Under the pieces are notes generated by a model, which had not been told where the DNA came from, ran no database searches, and saw nothing but the letters and a program-made list of their open reading frames with translations. From positions 1 through 64,000 of the forward strand of contig NZ_JABEQD010000006.1 in the NCBI RefSeq assembly GCF_014174395.1: DNA of 64,000 nucleotides. Direction: 5' to 3'. The DNA is from Gluconacetobacter aggeris (GTDB lineage: Bacteria; Pseudomonadota; Alphaproteobacteria; Acetobacterales; Acetobacteraceae). The position numbers were made by a program, and so were the translations under genes. Shown here one piece after another: positions 41,612-54,409 of this stretch. The first letter of the stretch is position 1. Each line of letters begins with the position of its first letter.

Positions 41612-44125
41612 TCAATGCGGCAGGGACGCAGCAGCCATTCCCGTTGCAGGGGCCGGGCTGGCCACCGCATCTTCCGACTCCTGGCTCCATTCGATCGGCT
41701 CGGGGCGCCGGGCCAGGGCCTGGCCGATGACGTCGTCGACATGGGAGACGGGAATGACGCGCAGCCCCTTCTTCACCGTGTCGGGAATATCGACCAGGTC
41801 CTTCTCGTTGTCCTTGGGGATGAAGACCGTCTTGATGCCCGCCCGGTGGGCGGCCAGCAGCTTCTCCTTCAGCCCGCCGATGGCCAGCACGCGGCCGCGC
41901 AGCGTGATCTCACCCGTCATCGCCACGTCGCGCCGCACCGGAATGCCGGTCAGCACGCTGACCAGCGACGTCGCCATCGCAATGCCGGCCGACGGCCCGT
42001 CCTTCGGAGTCGCCCCCTCGGGCACATGCACATGCAGGTCCCGCTTCTCGAACAGGGTCGGCTTGATGCCGAAGGTCACGGCCCGGCTACGGACATAGGA
42101 CAGGGCCGCCGCAACGCTCTCCTGCATCACGTCGCCCAGCTTGCCCGTCTGCTTGATCGCCCCCTTGCCCGGCACCATCACGCTCTCGATGGTCAGGATC
42201 TCGCCCCCGACCTCGGTCCAGGCCAGGCCGGTCACGACGCCGACCATGTCCTCGGCCTCGGTCTCGCCGTAGCGGAACCGCTTCACGCCCGCGTATTTTT
42301 CCAGGTTCTTGCGGGTGATCGCCACCTTCTTGGCCTTGCCGGTCACGATCTCGCGCACCGCCTTGCGGGCCAGGGTCGCGATCTCGCGCTCCAGGTTCCG
42401 CACGCCGGCCTCACGCGTGTAGCTCCGCACCAGCTCGCGCAGCGCATCATCGCTCACCGACCATTCGTCCGCCTTCAGGCTGTGGGCCTCGCCCTGCTTG
42501 CCCAGCAGGTGACGCTTGGCGATCTCGACCTTCTCGTCCTCGGTGTAGCCGGACAGGCGGATGATCTCCATGCGGTCCAGCAGCGGCTGGGGCATGTTCA
42601 GGCTGTTGGCGGTGGTGACGAACATCACATCCGACAGGTCGTAATCGACCTCGAGATAATGGTCCGCGAAGGTCCCGTTCTGCTCCGGGTCCAGCACCTC
42701 CAGCAGCGCCGAAGACGGATCACCGCGCCAGTCGGCCCCCAGCTTGTCGATCTCGTCCAGCAGGAAGAGCGGGTTGGAGGCCTTCGCCTTCTTCATCCCC
42801 TGGATGATCTTGCCGGGCATCGAGCCGATATAGGTCCGCCGATGGCCGCGAATCTCGGCCTCGTCACGCACGCCACCCAGCGACATGCGCACATAATGGC
42901 GCCCCGTCGCCTTGGCGATCGACCGCGCGAGCGAGGTCTTGCCCACGCCAGGCGGCCCCACCAGGCACAGAATCGGCCCCTTGACCTTCTGCGCCCGGCT
43001 CTGGACCGCCAGATATTCCAGGATACGCTCCTTGACCTTCTCCAACCCGTAATGGTCCGTATCGAGCACCTTCTCGGCCTCGGTCAGGTCGCGGCGCACC
43101 TTGGACCGCTTCTTCCACGGCAGGCTCAGGATCCAGTCCAGATAGTTGCGCACCACCGTCGACTCGGCCGACATCGGGCTCATGGCGCGCAGCTTCTTCA
43201 GCTCCCCCATCGCCTTGTCGCGGGCTTCCTTGGGCAGGCGGGCCTTGGCGATCTTTTCCTCAAGCTCGGCGGTCTCGTCCCGACCTTCCTCGCCCTCACC
43301 CAGTTCCTTCTGGATCGCCTTCAACTGCTCGTTCAGATAGTACTCGCGCTGCGTCTTCTCCATCTGCCGCTTGACGCGGTTGCGGATGCGCTTTTCCACC
43401 TGCAGGACGCCGATCTCGGCCTCCATATGCGCGAACACACGCTCCAGCCGGGCATTGACGCCCGGGATCTCCAGGATCTCCTGCTTTTCGGCGATCTTCA
43501 GGTTCAGATGGCTGGCGATCGTGTCCGCCAGCTTCGACAGATCCTCGATCTGGTTCAGCGAAACCAGGACCTCGGGCGCGATCTTCTTGTTCAGCTTGAT
43601 ATATTGCTCGAACTGCGAGACCACGGTGCGCCCCAGCGCCTCGCCCTCGTTATCGGCCGCGGGCTCCTCGGTCACCGGCGTGATCTCGGCCTCGAAATGC
43701 CCGTCGATATCGTGCAGCGCGGTAATCCGCGCCCGGCGCACCCCCTCGACCAGCACCTTCACCGTGCCGTCGGGCAGCTTGAGCAACTGCAGGATCGTCG
43801 AAACCGTGCCGTAGCGATAGATATCGTCCGCCGCCGGATCGTCCTGCGACGCGTTCTTCTGCGCGACCAGCAGGATCTGCTTGTCATGCTTGGTCACCGC
43901 CTCCAGCGCCCGGACCGATTTCTCGCGCCCGACGAACAGCGGCACGATCATGTGCGGAAAGACGACGATATCGCGCAGCGGCAGCACCGCCATCGTCTCG
44001 GAATCGGCAATCCCCACCCCTTCCACATCGGAGTCGGCGGCGGTCAGGGGCAGATCCTGGTTCTCGTCCGCGGCGGAGGGGCCGCTCTCGGGACGATCAG
44101 AATCGGGTCGGATGGATTTGGGCAT
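41612..44125 (-). CDS. lon: ATP-dependent Lon protease
   Basis: An 837-residue AAA+ serine protease that degrades misfolded and regulatory proteins. The N-terminal LON domain starts at [20 protein letters not shown]. The Walker A GPPGVGKT is near 389-396. The catalytic serine near 712 lies in PKDGPSAG, with the catalytic lysine about 43 residues later. The C-terminus is alanine-rich. The ATG at 44125 has AGGAGGT about 8 bases upstream. It is followed by hup and preceded by clpX (213 bases). Confidence 0.97.
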   Translation of the reverse strand: MPKSIRPDSDRPESGPSAADENQDLPLTAADSDVEGVGIADSETMAVLPLRDIVVFPHMIVPLFVGREKSVRALEAVTKHDKQILLVAQKNASQDDPAADDIYRYGTVSTILQLLKLPDGTVKVLVEGVRRARITALHDIDGHFEAEITPVTEEPAADNEGEALGRTVVSQFEQYIKLNKKIAPEVLVSLNQIEDLSKLADTIASHLNLKIAEKQEILEIPGVNARLERVFAHMEAEIGVLQVEKRIRNRVKRQMEKTQREYYLNEQLKAIQKELGEGEEGRDETAELEEKIAKARLPKEARDKAMGELKKLRAMSPMSAESTVVRNYLDWILSLPWKKRSKVRRDLTEAEKVLDTDHYGLEKVKERILEYLAVQSRAQKVKGPILCLVGPPGVGKTSLARSIAKATGRHYVRMSLGGVRDEAEIRGHRRTYIGSMPGKIIQGMKKAKASNPLFLLDEIDKLGADWRGDPSSALLEVLDPEQNGTFADHYLEVDYDLSDVMFVTTANSLNMPQPLLDRMEIIRLSGYTEDEKVEIAKRHLLGKQGEAHSLKADEWSVSDDALRELVRSYTREAGVRNLEREIATLARKAVREIVTGKAKKVAITRKNLEKYAGVKRFRYGETEAEDMVGVVTGLAWTEVGGEILTIESVMVPGKGAIKQTGKLGDVMQESVAAALSYVRSRAVTFGIKPTLFEKRDLHVHVPEGATPKDGPSAGIAMATSLVSVLTGIPVRRDVAMTGEITLRGRVLAIGGLKEKLLAAHRAGIKTVFIPKDNEKDLVDIPDTVKKGLRVIPVSHVDDVIGQALARRPEPIEWSQESEDAVASPAPATGMAAASLPH

Positions 44126-44328
44126 ATCGTGTGACCTCCTGAAGGACGATCGCGGGCGGGCGCCCATTCGCGGCACGCCCCGCCCAGTGTGTCGCTGACG
44201 CGATCACGGACAACATCATGTCGTCATTCGGGGCCGCCACGGCAAGCCCCCGGACGATGGAGACGCGTCGCCCGCACGGGGCCACCGCCCCCGATGCGGG
44301 ACGGCAGTCCCGGAGAAAAGGCCAGGGC

Positions 44329-44353
44329 GAACAGTCGGTCAGGCCGACTGTTC
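44329..44353 (-). terminator. Perfect 10-bp hairpin spanning the clpX stop codon
   Basis: GAACAGTCGG and CCGACTGTTC pair around a 5-base loop. The clpX stop codon (44339-44341) sits at the stem-loop junction. No T-run follows on either side. Confidence 0.5.
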
Positions 44354-45598
44354 AGCGGGCTTTTCCTTGCCATAGACATAGACCGGGCTGGTCTTGTTCT
44401 CGGCGACCTCCTTGTTGATCACCACTTCCTCCACATTCTCCAGCCCGGGCAGGTCGAACATGGTGGATAGCAGGATACTCTCCATGATCGCGCGCAGGCC
44501 GCGCGCGCCGGTGCGCCGGGCGATCGCCCGCAACGCCACCTGCTTCAGCGCATCCTCGGTGAAGGTCAGCTTGACCCCTTCCATCTGGAACAGGCGGGCA
44601 TACTGCTTCACCAGCGCGTTCTTCGGCTTGGTCAGGATCTCGATCAGCGCCGCCTCGTCCAGATCCTCCAGCGTCGCCACCACCGGCAGACGGCCGATGA
44701 ACTCCGGGATCAGGCCGAATTTCAGCAGATCCTCAGGCTCGACATCGCGCAGGATCGCACCCGTGCGCCGCTCGTCGGGCGACTGGACATCCGCGCCGAA
44801 GCCGATGCCCGAGCCCTTGCCGCGCGCACCGATGATCTTGTCCAGCCCGGCAAAGGCACCACCGCAGATGAACAGCATGTTGGTGGTGTCCACCTGCAGG
44901 AATTCCTGCTGCGGATGCTTGCGCCCGCCCTGCGGCGGGACGGAAGCCACCGTCCCTTCCATGATCTTCAGCAGCGCCTGCTGCACGCCCTCGCCGCTGA
45001 CGTCGCGCGTGATCGACGGATTGTCGGACTTGCGCGAGATCTTGTCGATTTCGTCGATATAGACGATGCCCCGCTGCGCCCGCTCGACATTATAGTCGGC
45101 AGCCTGGAGCAGCTTGAGGATGATGTTCTCGACATCCTCGCCGACATAGCCCGCCTCGGTCAGCGTGGTCGCATCGGCCATGGTGAAGGGCACGTCGAGA
45201 ATCCGCGCCAGCGTCTGCGCCAGCAGCGTCTTGCCCGATCCGGTCGGCCCGACCAGCAGGATGTTCGACTTCGCGATCTCGACGTCGTTGTTCTTCTGGC
45301 TGTGGGCCAGGCGCTTGTAATGGTTATGGACCGCGACCGACAGCACCTTCTTCGCGTGGAACTGCCCGATCACGTAATCGTCCAGAACCTTGCAGATCTC
45401 CTTGGGAGTCGGCACGCCATCGCGCGACTTCACCAGATGCGTCTTGTGCTCCTCACGGATGATATCCATGCAGAGTTCGACGCATTCGTCACAGATGAAG
45501 ACAGTCGGACCAGCGATCAGCTTCCGGACCTCATGCTGCGACTTGCCGCAGAACGAGCAATACAAGGTGTTCTTGGAATCGCTGGACTTGTTATTCAT
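44339..45598 (-). CDS. clpX: ATP-dependent Clp protease ATP-binding subunit ClpX
   Basis: A 419-residue AAA+ unfoldase that feeds substrates to ClpP. The N-terminal zinc finger has C14/C17 and C36/C39. Walker A GPTGSGKT is at 117-124, Walker B with DEIDKI follows, and the ClpP-contacting loop [14 protein letters not shown] is intact. It is encoded 208 bases after clpP; an AT-rich stretch at 45770-45800 may hold a clpX promoter. Confidence 0.98.
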   Translation of the reverse strand: MNNKSSDSKNTLYCSFCGKSQHEVRKLIAGPTVFICDECVELCMDIIREEHKTHLVKSRDGVPTPKEICKVLDDYVIGQFHAKKVLSVAVHNHYKRLAHSQKNNDVEIAKSNILLVGPTGSGKTLLAQTLARILDVPFTMADATTLTEAGYVGEDVENIILKLLQAADYNVERAQRGIVYIDEIDKISRKSDNPSITRDVSGEGVQQALLKIMEGTVASVPPQGGRKHPQQEFLQVDTTNMLFICGGAFAGLDKIIGARGKGSGIGFGADVQSPDERRTGAILRDVEPEDLLKFGLIPEFIGRLPVVATLEDLDEAALIEILTKPKNALVKQYARLFQMEGVKLTFTEDALKQVALRAIARRTGARGLRAIMESILLSTMFDLPGLENVEEVVINKEVAENKTSPVYVYGKEKPAEQSA

Positions 45599-45806
45599 AA
45601 CCGCTCCTACCCCCGGAATGCCAGGCCGCGTGCCGCCCGAACCGGGGTCGAAAATCTTGACTCAGGACAGGCCTTCCATCAAGCCCGCCCAAGCCGGCGG
45701 GTTGCGCCGAACAGAAAAAAGCGCCCCCACCCCTCATGCCCCCGATCTGAAGCCCGAAGATTTCAGGTCAAAAACATTAAATAAATCAATATATCGCCGT
45801 CCGGTC

Positions 45807-46445
45807 TCAGCTTTTGGCCGCAACCGTCGTCGCATGATTGCGCACCACCTCGTCCACGATGCCAAAGGCCAGGGCCTCGTCAGCCGACATGTAGCTGTCG
45901 CGCTCCAGCTTGCGTTCGATCTCCTCGAGCGTCTGGCCGGTATGGGTTTCGTAGATCTCGTTCAGCCGCTGGCGGATCGTCAGGATCTCCCGCGCCTGGA
46001 TCTCGATGTCGCTGGCCTGCCCCTGTGCCCCGCCCGAAGGCTGATGCACCATGACCCGCGCGTTCGGCAGGGCGAAGCGCCGCCCTTTCTCGCCACCCGC
46101 CAGCAGCAGCGACCCCATCGAGGCCGCCTGGCCGATGCACACCGTGCTCACCGGGCTGCGGATGTACTGCATGGTGTCATAGATGGCCAGGCCGGCCGAC
46201 ACCACGCCACCCGGGCTGTTGATGTAGAACGAGATCTCCTTGGTCGGATTCACGCTCTCCAGATACAGGAGCTGCGCCGACACCAGGGCAGCCACCTGAT
46301 CGTAGACCGGTCCGGTCAGGAAGATGATCCGTTCCTGCAACAGGCGGGAATAGATATCGAAAGCCCGCTCCCCGCGCGAGGTCTGCTCGACCACCATGGG
46401 TACTAGGGCGTTGCTGAAGATCTCCACGGGATCCCGATCCCTCAT
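45807..46445 (-). CDS. clpP: ATP-dependent Clp protease proteolytic subunit
   Basis: A 212-residue serine protease that forms the barrel of ClpXP. The catalytic triad is visible as S109 (GQAASMGS), H134 (MVHQPSGG) and D183 ([11 protein letters not shown]). The Gly-rich INSPGG at 76-80 is intact. The order tig-clpP-clpX-lon is conserved in proteobacteria. Confidence 0.98.
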   Translation of the reverse strand: MRDRDPVEIFSNALVPMVVEQTSRGERAFDIYSRLLQERIIFLTGPVYDQVAALVSAQLLYLESVNPTKEISFYINSPGGVVSAGLAIYDTMQYIRSPVSTVCIGQAASMGSLLLAGGEKGRRFALPNARVMVHQPSGGAQGQASDIEIQAREILTIRQRLNEIYETHTGQTLEEIERKLERDSYMSADEALAFGIVDEVVRNHATTVAAKS

Positions 46446-46653
46446 AGTCTCATTCCCGTTCCTGAAAACGCGAAGACCCGACTCACCATCCCCGGCGGCG
46501 CCTGAGCGTCCATCGGGGAAGGTGGCCGGGTCGTTCCCCGGTTACCTCACACAAGATAGAGATAAACCGGGCGGATACCACCCCACCGCCATCATTTCGC
46601 GGCGATAGCGGCGATAAAAGCGATGGGGTACCGATGGCGGGATGCCGGACCGA

Positions 46654-47991
46654 TCAGAGATCGGCGGGCGGAATCTCGGCCAGTTCCTCGGGCGTCACGT
46701 CCTTGTCGGTCACGGTGGCCAGCTCGATCACATAATCGACGACCTTGTTTTCAAAGATCGGGCCACGCAGGCTTTCGGCCGCCTGCGGGTTCTTGCGGAA
46801 GAAGTCGAACACCGCCTGTTCCTGGCCCTGATAGCGCATGGCCTCGGCCCGGATCGCCTGCAGCATCTCGTCCTGCGAGACCGTGATGGCGTTCGCACGA
46901 CCGATCTCGGCCAGCAGCAGGCCCAGCTTCACCCGGCGCTCGGCGATCTTGCGATAGTCGGCCCGCAGGGTTTCCTCGTCCTTGCCCTCGTCTTCCTCGT
47001 CGAGCTGCCCTTCCTTGCGGTCGGCCTCGACGCGCTGCCAGATCTGGCCGAACTCGGCATCGACCATGCCCTGCGGCGCCTCGAAATCGGTCTTCCCGGC
47101 CAGGGCATCCAGCAGTTCGCGCTTGATGCGCAGGCGCGACAGCTGCTCGTATTCCTGCTCGACCTGCTTCGTGATCAGCTCGCGGACCTTCTCCAGCCCC
47201 TCGAAGCCCATCTTCTTGGCCAGCTCGTCGTCGATCTCGACATCGACCGGGCGCTTCAGCCCCTTGGCCTTGATGTCGAAGGTCGCTTCCTTGCCCGCCA
47301 GGTTCTCAGCCGAATAATCGGCCGGGAAGGTGACGGTGATCACCTTCTCCTCGCCCGGCGACATGCCCTCGATCTGCTCGGCGAAACCGGGGATGAAGCC
47401 CGCGCCGCCGATCTCGACATTCACGTCGTCGGCGGTGCCGCCTTCGAACGGCACGCCGTCCAGCTTGCCCACGAAATCGACGACCACGATATCGCCCTGC
47501 GCGGCCGGACGGATCTCTTCGACCGTCTCGAAATTGCGCTGGCGGCTCGCAATGTCCTTCAGGGCCTTGTCGACCGTCTCGGCATCCGCCGTCGCCTTCA
47601 GGCGCGTCAGCGTCAGGTCCGACAGGTCGGGCTGCGCGATCTCGGGCAGCACTTCCATCTCGACCTTGAATTCCAGGTCCGTCTTCCCGTCCGGCTCGGC
47701 GCCGGAAACCAGATCGACTCGCGGCTGCAGCGCCGGGCGCAGGTTGCGTTCCTCCAGCAGCGCACGGGTGGCGTCGCTGACGGCCTGCTCCAGCACTTCA
47801 CCCTGCACGGCGGCGCCATAGCGCTGCTTGATCAGGCTCATGGGCACCTTGCCGGGACGGAAACCCGGCAGATTCATGGACTGCCCCACTTCCTTCAGGC
47901 GGGCAGTCCGCTTGCTCTCCAGTTCGCCGGCGGGCACCGTGACGGTGAAGCCGCGCTTCAGGCCGTCGGAAAGCGTTTCAGTAACCTGCAT
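46654..47991 (-). CDS. tig: Trigger factor
   Basis: A 445-residue ribosome-associated chaperone and peptidyl-prolyl isomerase. The ribosome-binding signature GFRPGKVP lies in the N-terminal domain. The FKBP-type domain contains VVVDFVGKLDGVPFEGG. The C-terminal chaperone arms are acidic and include a run of Glu/Asp near the tip. The start at 47991 gives the family N-terminus MQVTETLSDGLKR; an ATG four codons upstream (48003) is an alternative. tRNA-Leu lies 199 bases upstream. Confidence 0.95.
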   Translation of the reverse strand: MQVTETLSDGLKRGFTVTVPAGELESKRTARLKEVGQSMNLPGFRPGKVPMSLIKQRYGAAVQGEVLEQAVSDATRALLEERNLRPALQPRVDLVSGAEPDGKTDLEFKVEMEVLPEIAQPDLSDLTLTRLKATADAETVDKALKDIASRQRNFETVEEIRPAAQGDIVVVDFVGKLDGVPFEGGTADDVNVEIGGAGFIPGFAEQIEGMSPGEEKVITVTFPADYSAENLAGKEATFDIKAKGLKRPVDVEIDDELAKKMGFEGLEKVRELITKQVEQEYEQLSRLRIKRELLDALAGKTDFEAPQGMVDAEFGQIWQRVEADRKEGQLDEEDEGKDEETLRADYRKIAERRVKLGLLLAEIGRANAITVSQDEMLQAIRAEAMRYQGQEQAVFDFFRKNPQAAESLRGPIFENKVVDYVIELATVTDKDVTPEELAEIPPADL

Positions 47992-48190
47992 CTGCCAGGC
48001 CATCCTCTCGGTCAGAACTTCCAAAGAACGCACGAGTCCACCCGGGACGGCGACATCCGCACGCAAAAAGCAGCCGGCGCGGGCGGCAGCCGCACGCGCG
48101 CCACCCCCGCACCGAATTCAATCAGTGCCTCGTACCCCGCTGATCCGAAAAATTCCCGCAAGAACCTCTCGGGCAGGACACAGGCCGGGC

Positions 48191-48275
<85 letters not shown>

Positions 48276-48304
48276 ATCGGCACCCGGCCTCCAAGCGCGC
48301 GGCT

Positions 48305-49804
48305 TTAGCGCACGGCGCCTGATCCGGCAAGCCGACAATGGCGCGTGTCCGCGCTCCGGAGCGCCCGCGCGCCCAAAGCTGCGGCCTCGGCCCGTGCCGC
48401 GCCCAGATGCCGGTCGAATTGTTCGGCCACCGGCCAGGGTCCCGCCCGCATTCCGGCCTCGCCGTGGATCCACACGCCGGCGCAAGCCGCATGCCACGGC
48501 TCCATCCCCGCCGCCAGCAGGGCGGCAATGATCCCAGTCAGCGTATCGCCCGAACCGGCGGTGGCCAGCGCCGGCGTGGCATGGGCGTTGATGGCCGCCC
48601 GCCCGTCGGGCGACGCGATCACGGTATCCGGCCCCTTCAGCACCACCACGGCCCCGATCCGGCGCGCGGCGGCCCGGGCCGCATCCAGCCGCCCGGCCAC
48701 GGGCACGCCGAAGACCCGGGCGAACTCCCCCTCATGCGGCGTGATGACGCCCACCCCGGCCAGACGCTCCGGCTGCCCGGCGGCCCAGGCGAACGCGCCG
48801 GCATCGGCCAGCACCGTCCGCCCCGCCCCCGGCAGTGCGGGCAGCACCCGGCCCACCTCCTCTTCCGTCAATCCCGGCCCGCACACCCACACCGTCCGGC
48901 GCCGATCCTCCAGCAGGCTGGACAGATCGCCGCCATCCACCACCAGCCCAGGCTCGGCCATTCTGTAAAGGCCCGCCGCCGAACCGGCCGCCAGCCGTAC
49001 CAGCCCCGCCCCCGCCGCGCGCGCCGCCCCGGCGGCCAGCCGCGCCGCGCCCGGCATCGTGCCGCCCCCGCAGATGCTGACCACGCCGCGCGCATATTTG
49101 TGACTGTCCACCGCCTGGTCCGGCACCTGCCACAATCCCGGCTCGTTGCGCCACGTGCGAACCGGCACCGCATCCCACACCGTCTCGGGCATGCCGATAT
49201 CGGCCACGACAAGCCGCCCCAGCTTCTCGCGCCCCGGCAGCAGCAGATGGCCGGGCTTGGCCCGCACGAAGGTCACGGTCATTTCCGCCGAAGGCGCATA
49301 GCCAAGGACCAGCCCGGTCGCGCCGTCGATGCCGCTGGGCATATCCACCGCCACCACCCGCCGGGCCGCCGCCAGCACCGATGCCAGTTCCGGGTCGATC
49401 GCCCGGCTCAGCCCCGCACCGAACACCGCATCGATCACCAGATCGGCCCGCGCAACCTCTTCCGCCGTAAAAGCCACGCGCGGCCCACACCACTCGGCTG
49501 CCGCACGCGCCGCATCGCCACCCGCCCGAGGCGGCGCCAGGCGCGCCACGGCAACCGGCCAGCCGGCCTGCGCCAGGCGCCGCGCCGCGACATAGCCATC
49601 CCCGCCATTATTCCCCGGCCCGCACAGCACCAGTACCCGGCATGGCGCGACATGGCGCATCACGGCACGCGCCACCGCCCGGCCGGCATGCTCCATCAGG
49701 TCGCGCACCGGCACCGTCCGGCTGCCCGCCTTGTCGATCAGGGCCATCTCGGCCGGGTCCGGCAACAGCAGCGCGTTCGACGCCTGAAGCTGGGGCTGGT
49801 CCAT
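48305..49804 (-). CDS. nnr: Bifunctional NAD(P)H-hydrate repair enzyme (epimerase/dehydratase)
   Basis: A 499-residue enzyme that repairs hydrated NADH and NADPH. The N-terminal epimerase (YjeF_N) half has LCGPGNNGGDGYVAAR and VDMPSGIDGATG. The C-terminal ADP/ATP-dependent dehydratase half (carbohydrate-kinase fold) has VITPHEGEFARVFG, LKGPDTVI and the catalytic GSGDTLTG. The ATG at 49804 has an AGGAG site about 9 bases upstream; the N-terminal extension from 49825 is unsupported. It is divergent from the CopD-like gene at 49956. Confidence 0.95.
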   Translation of the reverse strand: MDQPQLQASNALLLPDPAEMALIDKAGSRTVPVRDLMEHAGRAVARAVMRHVAPCRVLVLCGPGNNGGDGYVAARRLAQAGWPVAVARLAPPRAGGDAARAAAEWCGPRVAFTAEEVARADLVIDAVFGAGLSRAIDPELASVLAAARRVVAVDMPSGIDGATGLVLGYAPSAEMTVTFVRAKPGHLLLPGREKLGRLVVADIGMPETVWDAVPVRTWRNEPGLWQVPDQAVDSHKYARGVVSICGGGTMPGAARLAAGAARAAGAGLVRLAAGSAAGLYRMAEPGLVVDGGDLSSLLEDRRRTVWVCGPGLTEEEVGRVLPALPGAGRTVLADAGAFAWAAGQPERLAGVGVITPHEGEFARVFGVPVAGRLDAARAAARRIGAVVVLKGPDTVIASPDGRAAINAHATPALATAGSGDTLTGIIAALLAAGMEPWHAACAGVWIHGEAGMRAGPWPVAEQFDRHLGAARAEAAALGARALRSADTRHCRLAGSGAVR

Positions 49805-49955
49805 CGGACAATCTCCTCCGGTCAAGGGCGGCCTCTCGCGGGCGCGGCCCGCGCACCGCCGTCTTGCGCGCCGGGGCGGAATTGGCGATCAAGCATACCA
49901 TCGACGTCCGCGTCCCGTCACGCGGGCCATCCTTTACCCCTGGCCGGGAGCTGAC

Positions 49956-50408
49956 ATGACCTCCTCGATCCTCTGGAGCCTCGTGCTCGCGATCCACCTG
50001 CTCGGCATGACCGCCTGGGTCGGCGGCATGGTCTACGCCGTGTTCGTCCTGCGCCCCAGCCTGGGACTGCTGGATGCCACCCAGCGCGCGTCGGTCCACC
50101 TGCAGACCCTCACCCGCTTCTTCCGCCTCGTCTGGCACACGATGCCCACCGTCCTGGTCACCGGCTGGCTGATGATCCTGCACGAAGGCGGCTTCGCGGC
50201 CATTCCCTGGCAGGTGAACGCGATGCAACTCCTGGGCCTGGCCATGGCGGCCGTCTTCGCCCGCATCTATTTCGGCCCGTTCCAGAAGGCCCGCCGCGCC
50301 ATCCGCCCGCAGCCCGCGCTGTTCGACACTATCCGCTCGCTGGTGACGATCAATATCGGCCTGGGCATCCTCACCATTCTATCCGCCGCCATGGCCCGCG
50401 GCCTGTAG
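49956..50408 (+). CDS. Small CopD-like integral membrane protein
   Basis: A 150-residue protein with four hydrophobic segments (about 5-30, 50-75, 85-105 and 125-147). The histidine in the first helix (AIHLLGMTAWVGGMVY), the HLQTLTRFFRLVWH motif and the TGWLMI segment recall the CopD/HemJ-like group of small membrane proteins whose histidines can bind metal or heme. The exact function is not known. It has a CGGGAG ribosome site and stands alone between divergent and convergent neighbours. Confidence 0.7.
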   Translation: MTSSILWSLVLAIHLLGMTAWVGGMVYAVFVLRPSLGLLDATQRASVHLQTLTRFFRLVWHTMPTVLVTGWLMILHEGGFAAIPWQVNAMQLLGLAMAAVFARIYFGPFQKARRAIRPQPALFDTIRSLVTINIGLGILTILSAAMARGL

Positions 50409-50410
50409 GC

Positions 50411-50426
50411 CGGCGCGGCAGCGCCG
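50411..50426 (+). terminator. Terminator-like hairpin after the CopD-like gene
   Basis: CGGCGC and GCGCCG pair around GGCA, 2 bases after the stop codon, followed by CTTCT. Confidence 0.45.
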
Positions 50427-50443
50427 CTTCTGGCGATCCGATC

Positions 50444-50466
50444 CGACGCGCGCTTCCTGCGCGTCG
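50444..50466. terminator. Second hairpin in the convergent gap
   Basis: CGACGCGC and GCGCGTCG form an 8-bp stem around a 7-base loop. Lying about 70 bases beyond the stop codon of the minus-strand GH15 gene, it may terminate either direction. Confidence 0.45.
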
Positions 50467-50537
50467 GGGCTCACTTCCATCAGGGCCGCTCTCGCTCAGG
50501 ATCGACGCCGCCGCACCAGCCTATTTCTCAGGCACTC

Positions 50538-52370
50538 CTACAAGACAGGCAACGGCGCCGCGCCCATGGTGGTGATGCGCCCTGCGTTGAGGATCGCGGC
50601 CGAGTTGATCAGCGACAGGTGCGAGAACGCCTGCGGGAAATTCCCCACCTGCCGCCCTGTGGTGGCGTCATATTCCTCCGCCAGCAGCCCCAGATCGCTG
50701 CACAGCGCCAGCAGCCGGTTGAACAGGGCATGGGCTTCTTCCATCCGCCCCTGGGCAACATAAGCATTCACCAGCCAGAACGAGCAGGCAATGAACGCCC
50801 CCTCGTCCCCGGCCACCCCCTCGATCACCAGATCAGGCAGATAGCGGCGGACGAATCCATGCTCGTCCAGCAATTCGCGCTCGATCGCCGCAATGGTGCC
50901 ACTCACGCGCGGATCATCGGCAGGCAGAAAGCCCACGACCGGGATCAGCAGCAATCCCGCATCCAGTCCCGTGCCGCCGAAATACTGGACGAAGCAGTTC
51001 TTGTCCGCGTTGAACCCCTCACGGCACACCGTGTCATGGATGTCCTGCCGCAGGGCCTTCCACTCCTCCAGCGGCGCCTCCAGCCCGTATTTCTCGACAT
51101 CGCGAATCGCCCGGTCGAATGCCAGCCAGCACGAGATCTTGGACACCGTGAACTGGCGCCGTCCTCCCCGAACCTCCCACATGCCCTCGTCCGGCTCCTT
51201 CCAGATCGTCGCCAGATGCTCAAGCAGCCCCACCTGCAGCCGCCAACCGTCGGTAATCGCGCACAGGCGCGTCTGGCGGGCCACATGCAGCGCCGCAATG
51301 GCCTCGCCATACACGTCGAGCTGAAGCTGACCGGCCGCCGCATTGCCCACCCGCACCGGCTTCGACGCCTCATAGCCCGGCAGCCAACCGGCCTCCCATT
51401 CGTTCAGCAGCCGCTCGCCGGCGATCCCGTACATGATCTGCACCTGGTCGGGGCTGCCGGCGACGGCCGCCTGCAGCCAGTCACGCCAGGCCATCGCCTC
51501 ATCGTAATAACCACCGGCCATGATCGCGATCAGCGTCAGCGAGGCATCACGCAGCCAGCAATAGCGATAATCCCAGTTGCGCCCGCCTCCCAGTTCCTCG
51601 GGCAGCGAGGTGGTCGGCGCCGCGACGATTCCCCCCGTGGGCTGGTAGATCAGCGCCTTGAGCGTCAGCAGCGAACGCCGCACCATGGCCGCATGCTCCC
51701 CCTGATAGGTGCAGCGCCCGATCCAGTCCGACCAGAACTGCTCCGTCCGGTGCAACGCCGCCAGCGCGTCGATCGGCTGGGACAGCGCGCCGTGCGAATC
51801 CATATAGGTCAGCACGAAGGGCACCTGATCGCCCTCGGACACGATGAAGCGCGATACGGTATGGCGATCTTCGCCATGCAGCGCGACCGGGCAGCGCAGC
51901 ACGCAGCGCGACGGCCCGGCGATGGCGCTGATGCCCATATTGTCCGGCAGGCGCGTGACCCACGGCACCGACAGCCCGTAATCGAAGCGCATCACCAGCC
52001 AGTTGAGGATCGGGACGGCCCCGCGCCGCCCCTCGACGATCCGGATCAGGGTCGGCTCGGCAGCGCCGATGGCCATGAAATCGAGGATCGCGACCACACC
52101 GGTATGGGTCTCGAACACCGTTTCCAGCACCATGCCATGGTTGCGATACGACCGCGTCACCGTAATCGGCGCACCGCCCCGCTCCTCGTCCGGCGCCAAC
52201 TGCCAATGTCCGTTCTCGCCGTCGCCCAGCAAGGCGGCAAAACAGGCCGGACTGTCGAAGCGCGGCCAACAGAGCCAGTCGATCGACCCGTTCCGCCCCA
52301 CCAGGGCGCAGCTGCGCCCGTCGCCGATCAGGCCATAATCCTCGATTTTCAACGGCGTGACTTTGACCAC
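50538..52370 (-). CDS. Glycoside hydrolase family 15 protein (glucoamylase/trehalase-like)
   Basis: A 610-residue cytoplasmic protein, no signal peptide, with the two-part GH15 layout: an N-terminal beta-sandwich (IEDYGLIGDGRSCALVGRNGSIDWLCWPRFDS region) and a C-terminal (alpha/alpha)6 barrel. The barrel motifs NWDYRYCWLRDASLTL and the catalytic-base region GDEGAFIACSFWLVN are intact. Members hydrolyse trehalose or alpha-1,4-glucans; which applies here is undecided. No ATG fits: the GTG at 52370 has a GGAGGAACC site just upstream. It is divergent from the helicase gene, with 256 bases between. Confidence 0.88.
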   Translation of the reverse strand: MVKVTPLKIEDYGLIGDGRSCALVGRNGSIDWLCWPRFDSPACFAALLGDGENGHWQLAPDEERGGAPITVTRSYRNHGMVLETVFETHTGVVAILDFMAIGAAEPTLIRIVEGRRGAVPILNWLVMRFDYGLSVPWVTRLPDNMGISAIAGPSRCVLRCPVALHGEDRHTVSRFIVSEGDQVPFVLTYMDSHGALSQPIDALAALHRTEQFWSDWIGRCTYQGEHAAMVRRSLLTLKALIYQPTGGIVAAPTTSLPEELGGGRNWDYRYCWLRDASLTLIAIMAGGYYDEAMAWRDWLQAAVAGSPDQVQIMYGIAGERLLNEWEAGWLPGYEASKPVRVGNAAAGQLQLDVYGEAIAALHVARQTRLCAITDGWRLQVGLLEHLATIWKEPDEGMWEVRGGRRQFTVSKISCWLAFDRAIRDVEKYGLEAPLEEWKALRQDIHDTVCREGFNADKNCFVQYFGGTGLDAGLLLIPVVGFLPADDPRVSGTIAAIERELLDEHGFVRRYLPDLVIEGVAGDEGAFIACSFWLVNAYVAQGRMEEAHALFNRLLALCSDLGLLAEEYDATTGRQVGNFPQAFSHLSLINSAAILNAGRITTMGAAPLPVL

Positions 52371-52626
52371 GGTTCCTCCAGAGACAAGACGCCAGAGACA
52401 TGACACCCAACACAACACGGCGCCGGAAAGCGGCCCCGCCCTCCCCGATGCTCCGCGCTTGATTTTCGTCCCATTTCTCGATACGGACAGTCACGCGGAA
52501 TCGGAGGATTCGCCTTCATTTTCGCAAGGCCCTGCTTCGTCGCAGGAAAACAGGCCGAAAAAAGCCTGCCGAACCACATCGTGGCGGAATGGACGGGACC
52601 ACACCACTGACACGTTCGAGAGAATT

Positions 52627-54270
<1,644 letters not shown>

Positions 54271-54409
54271 CAGCCTGGCCGGGCATGCGCGTCGATGACG
54301 ATCCGACATGCGTGCCCGGCCGCTCCCGCCCGCCAGCCCACAATCAGGCTCCAGGCCCTCGGCGTCCTGGCGGGCGCACGCCGGTCGGGACCGCGTGGAT
54401 AGAACACCG

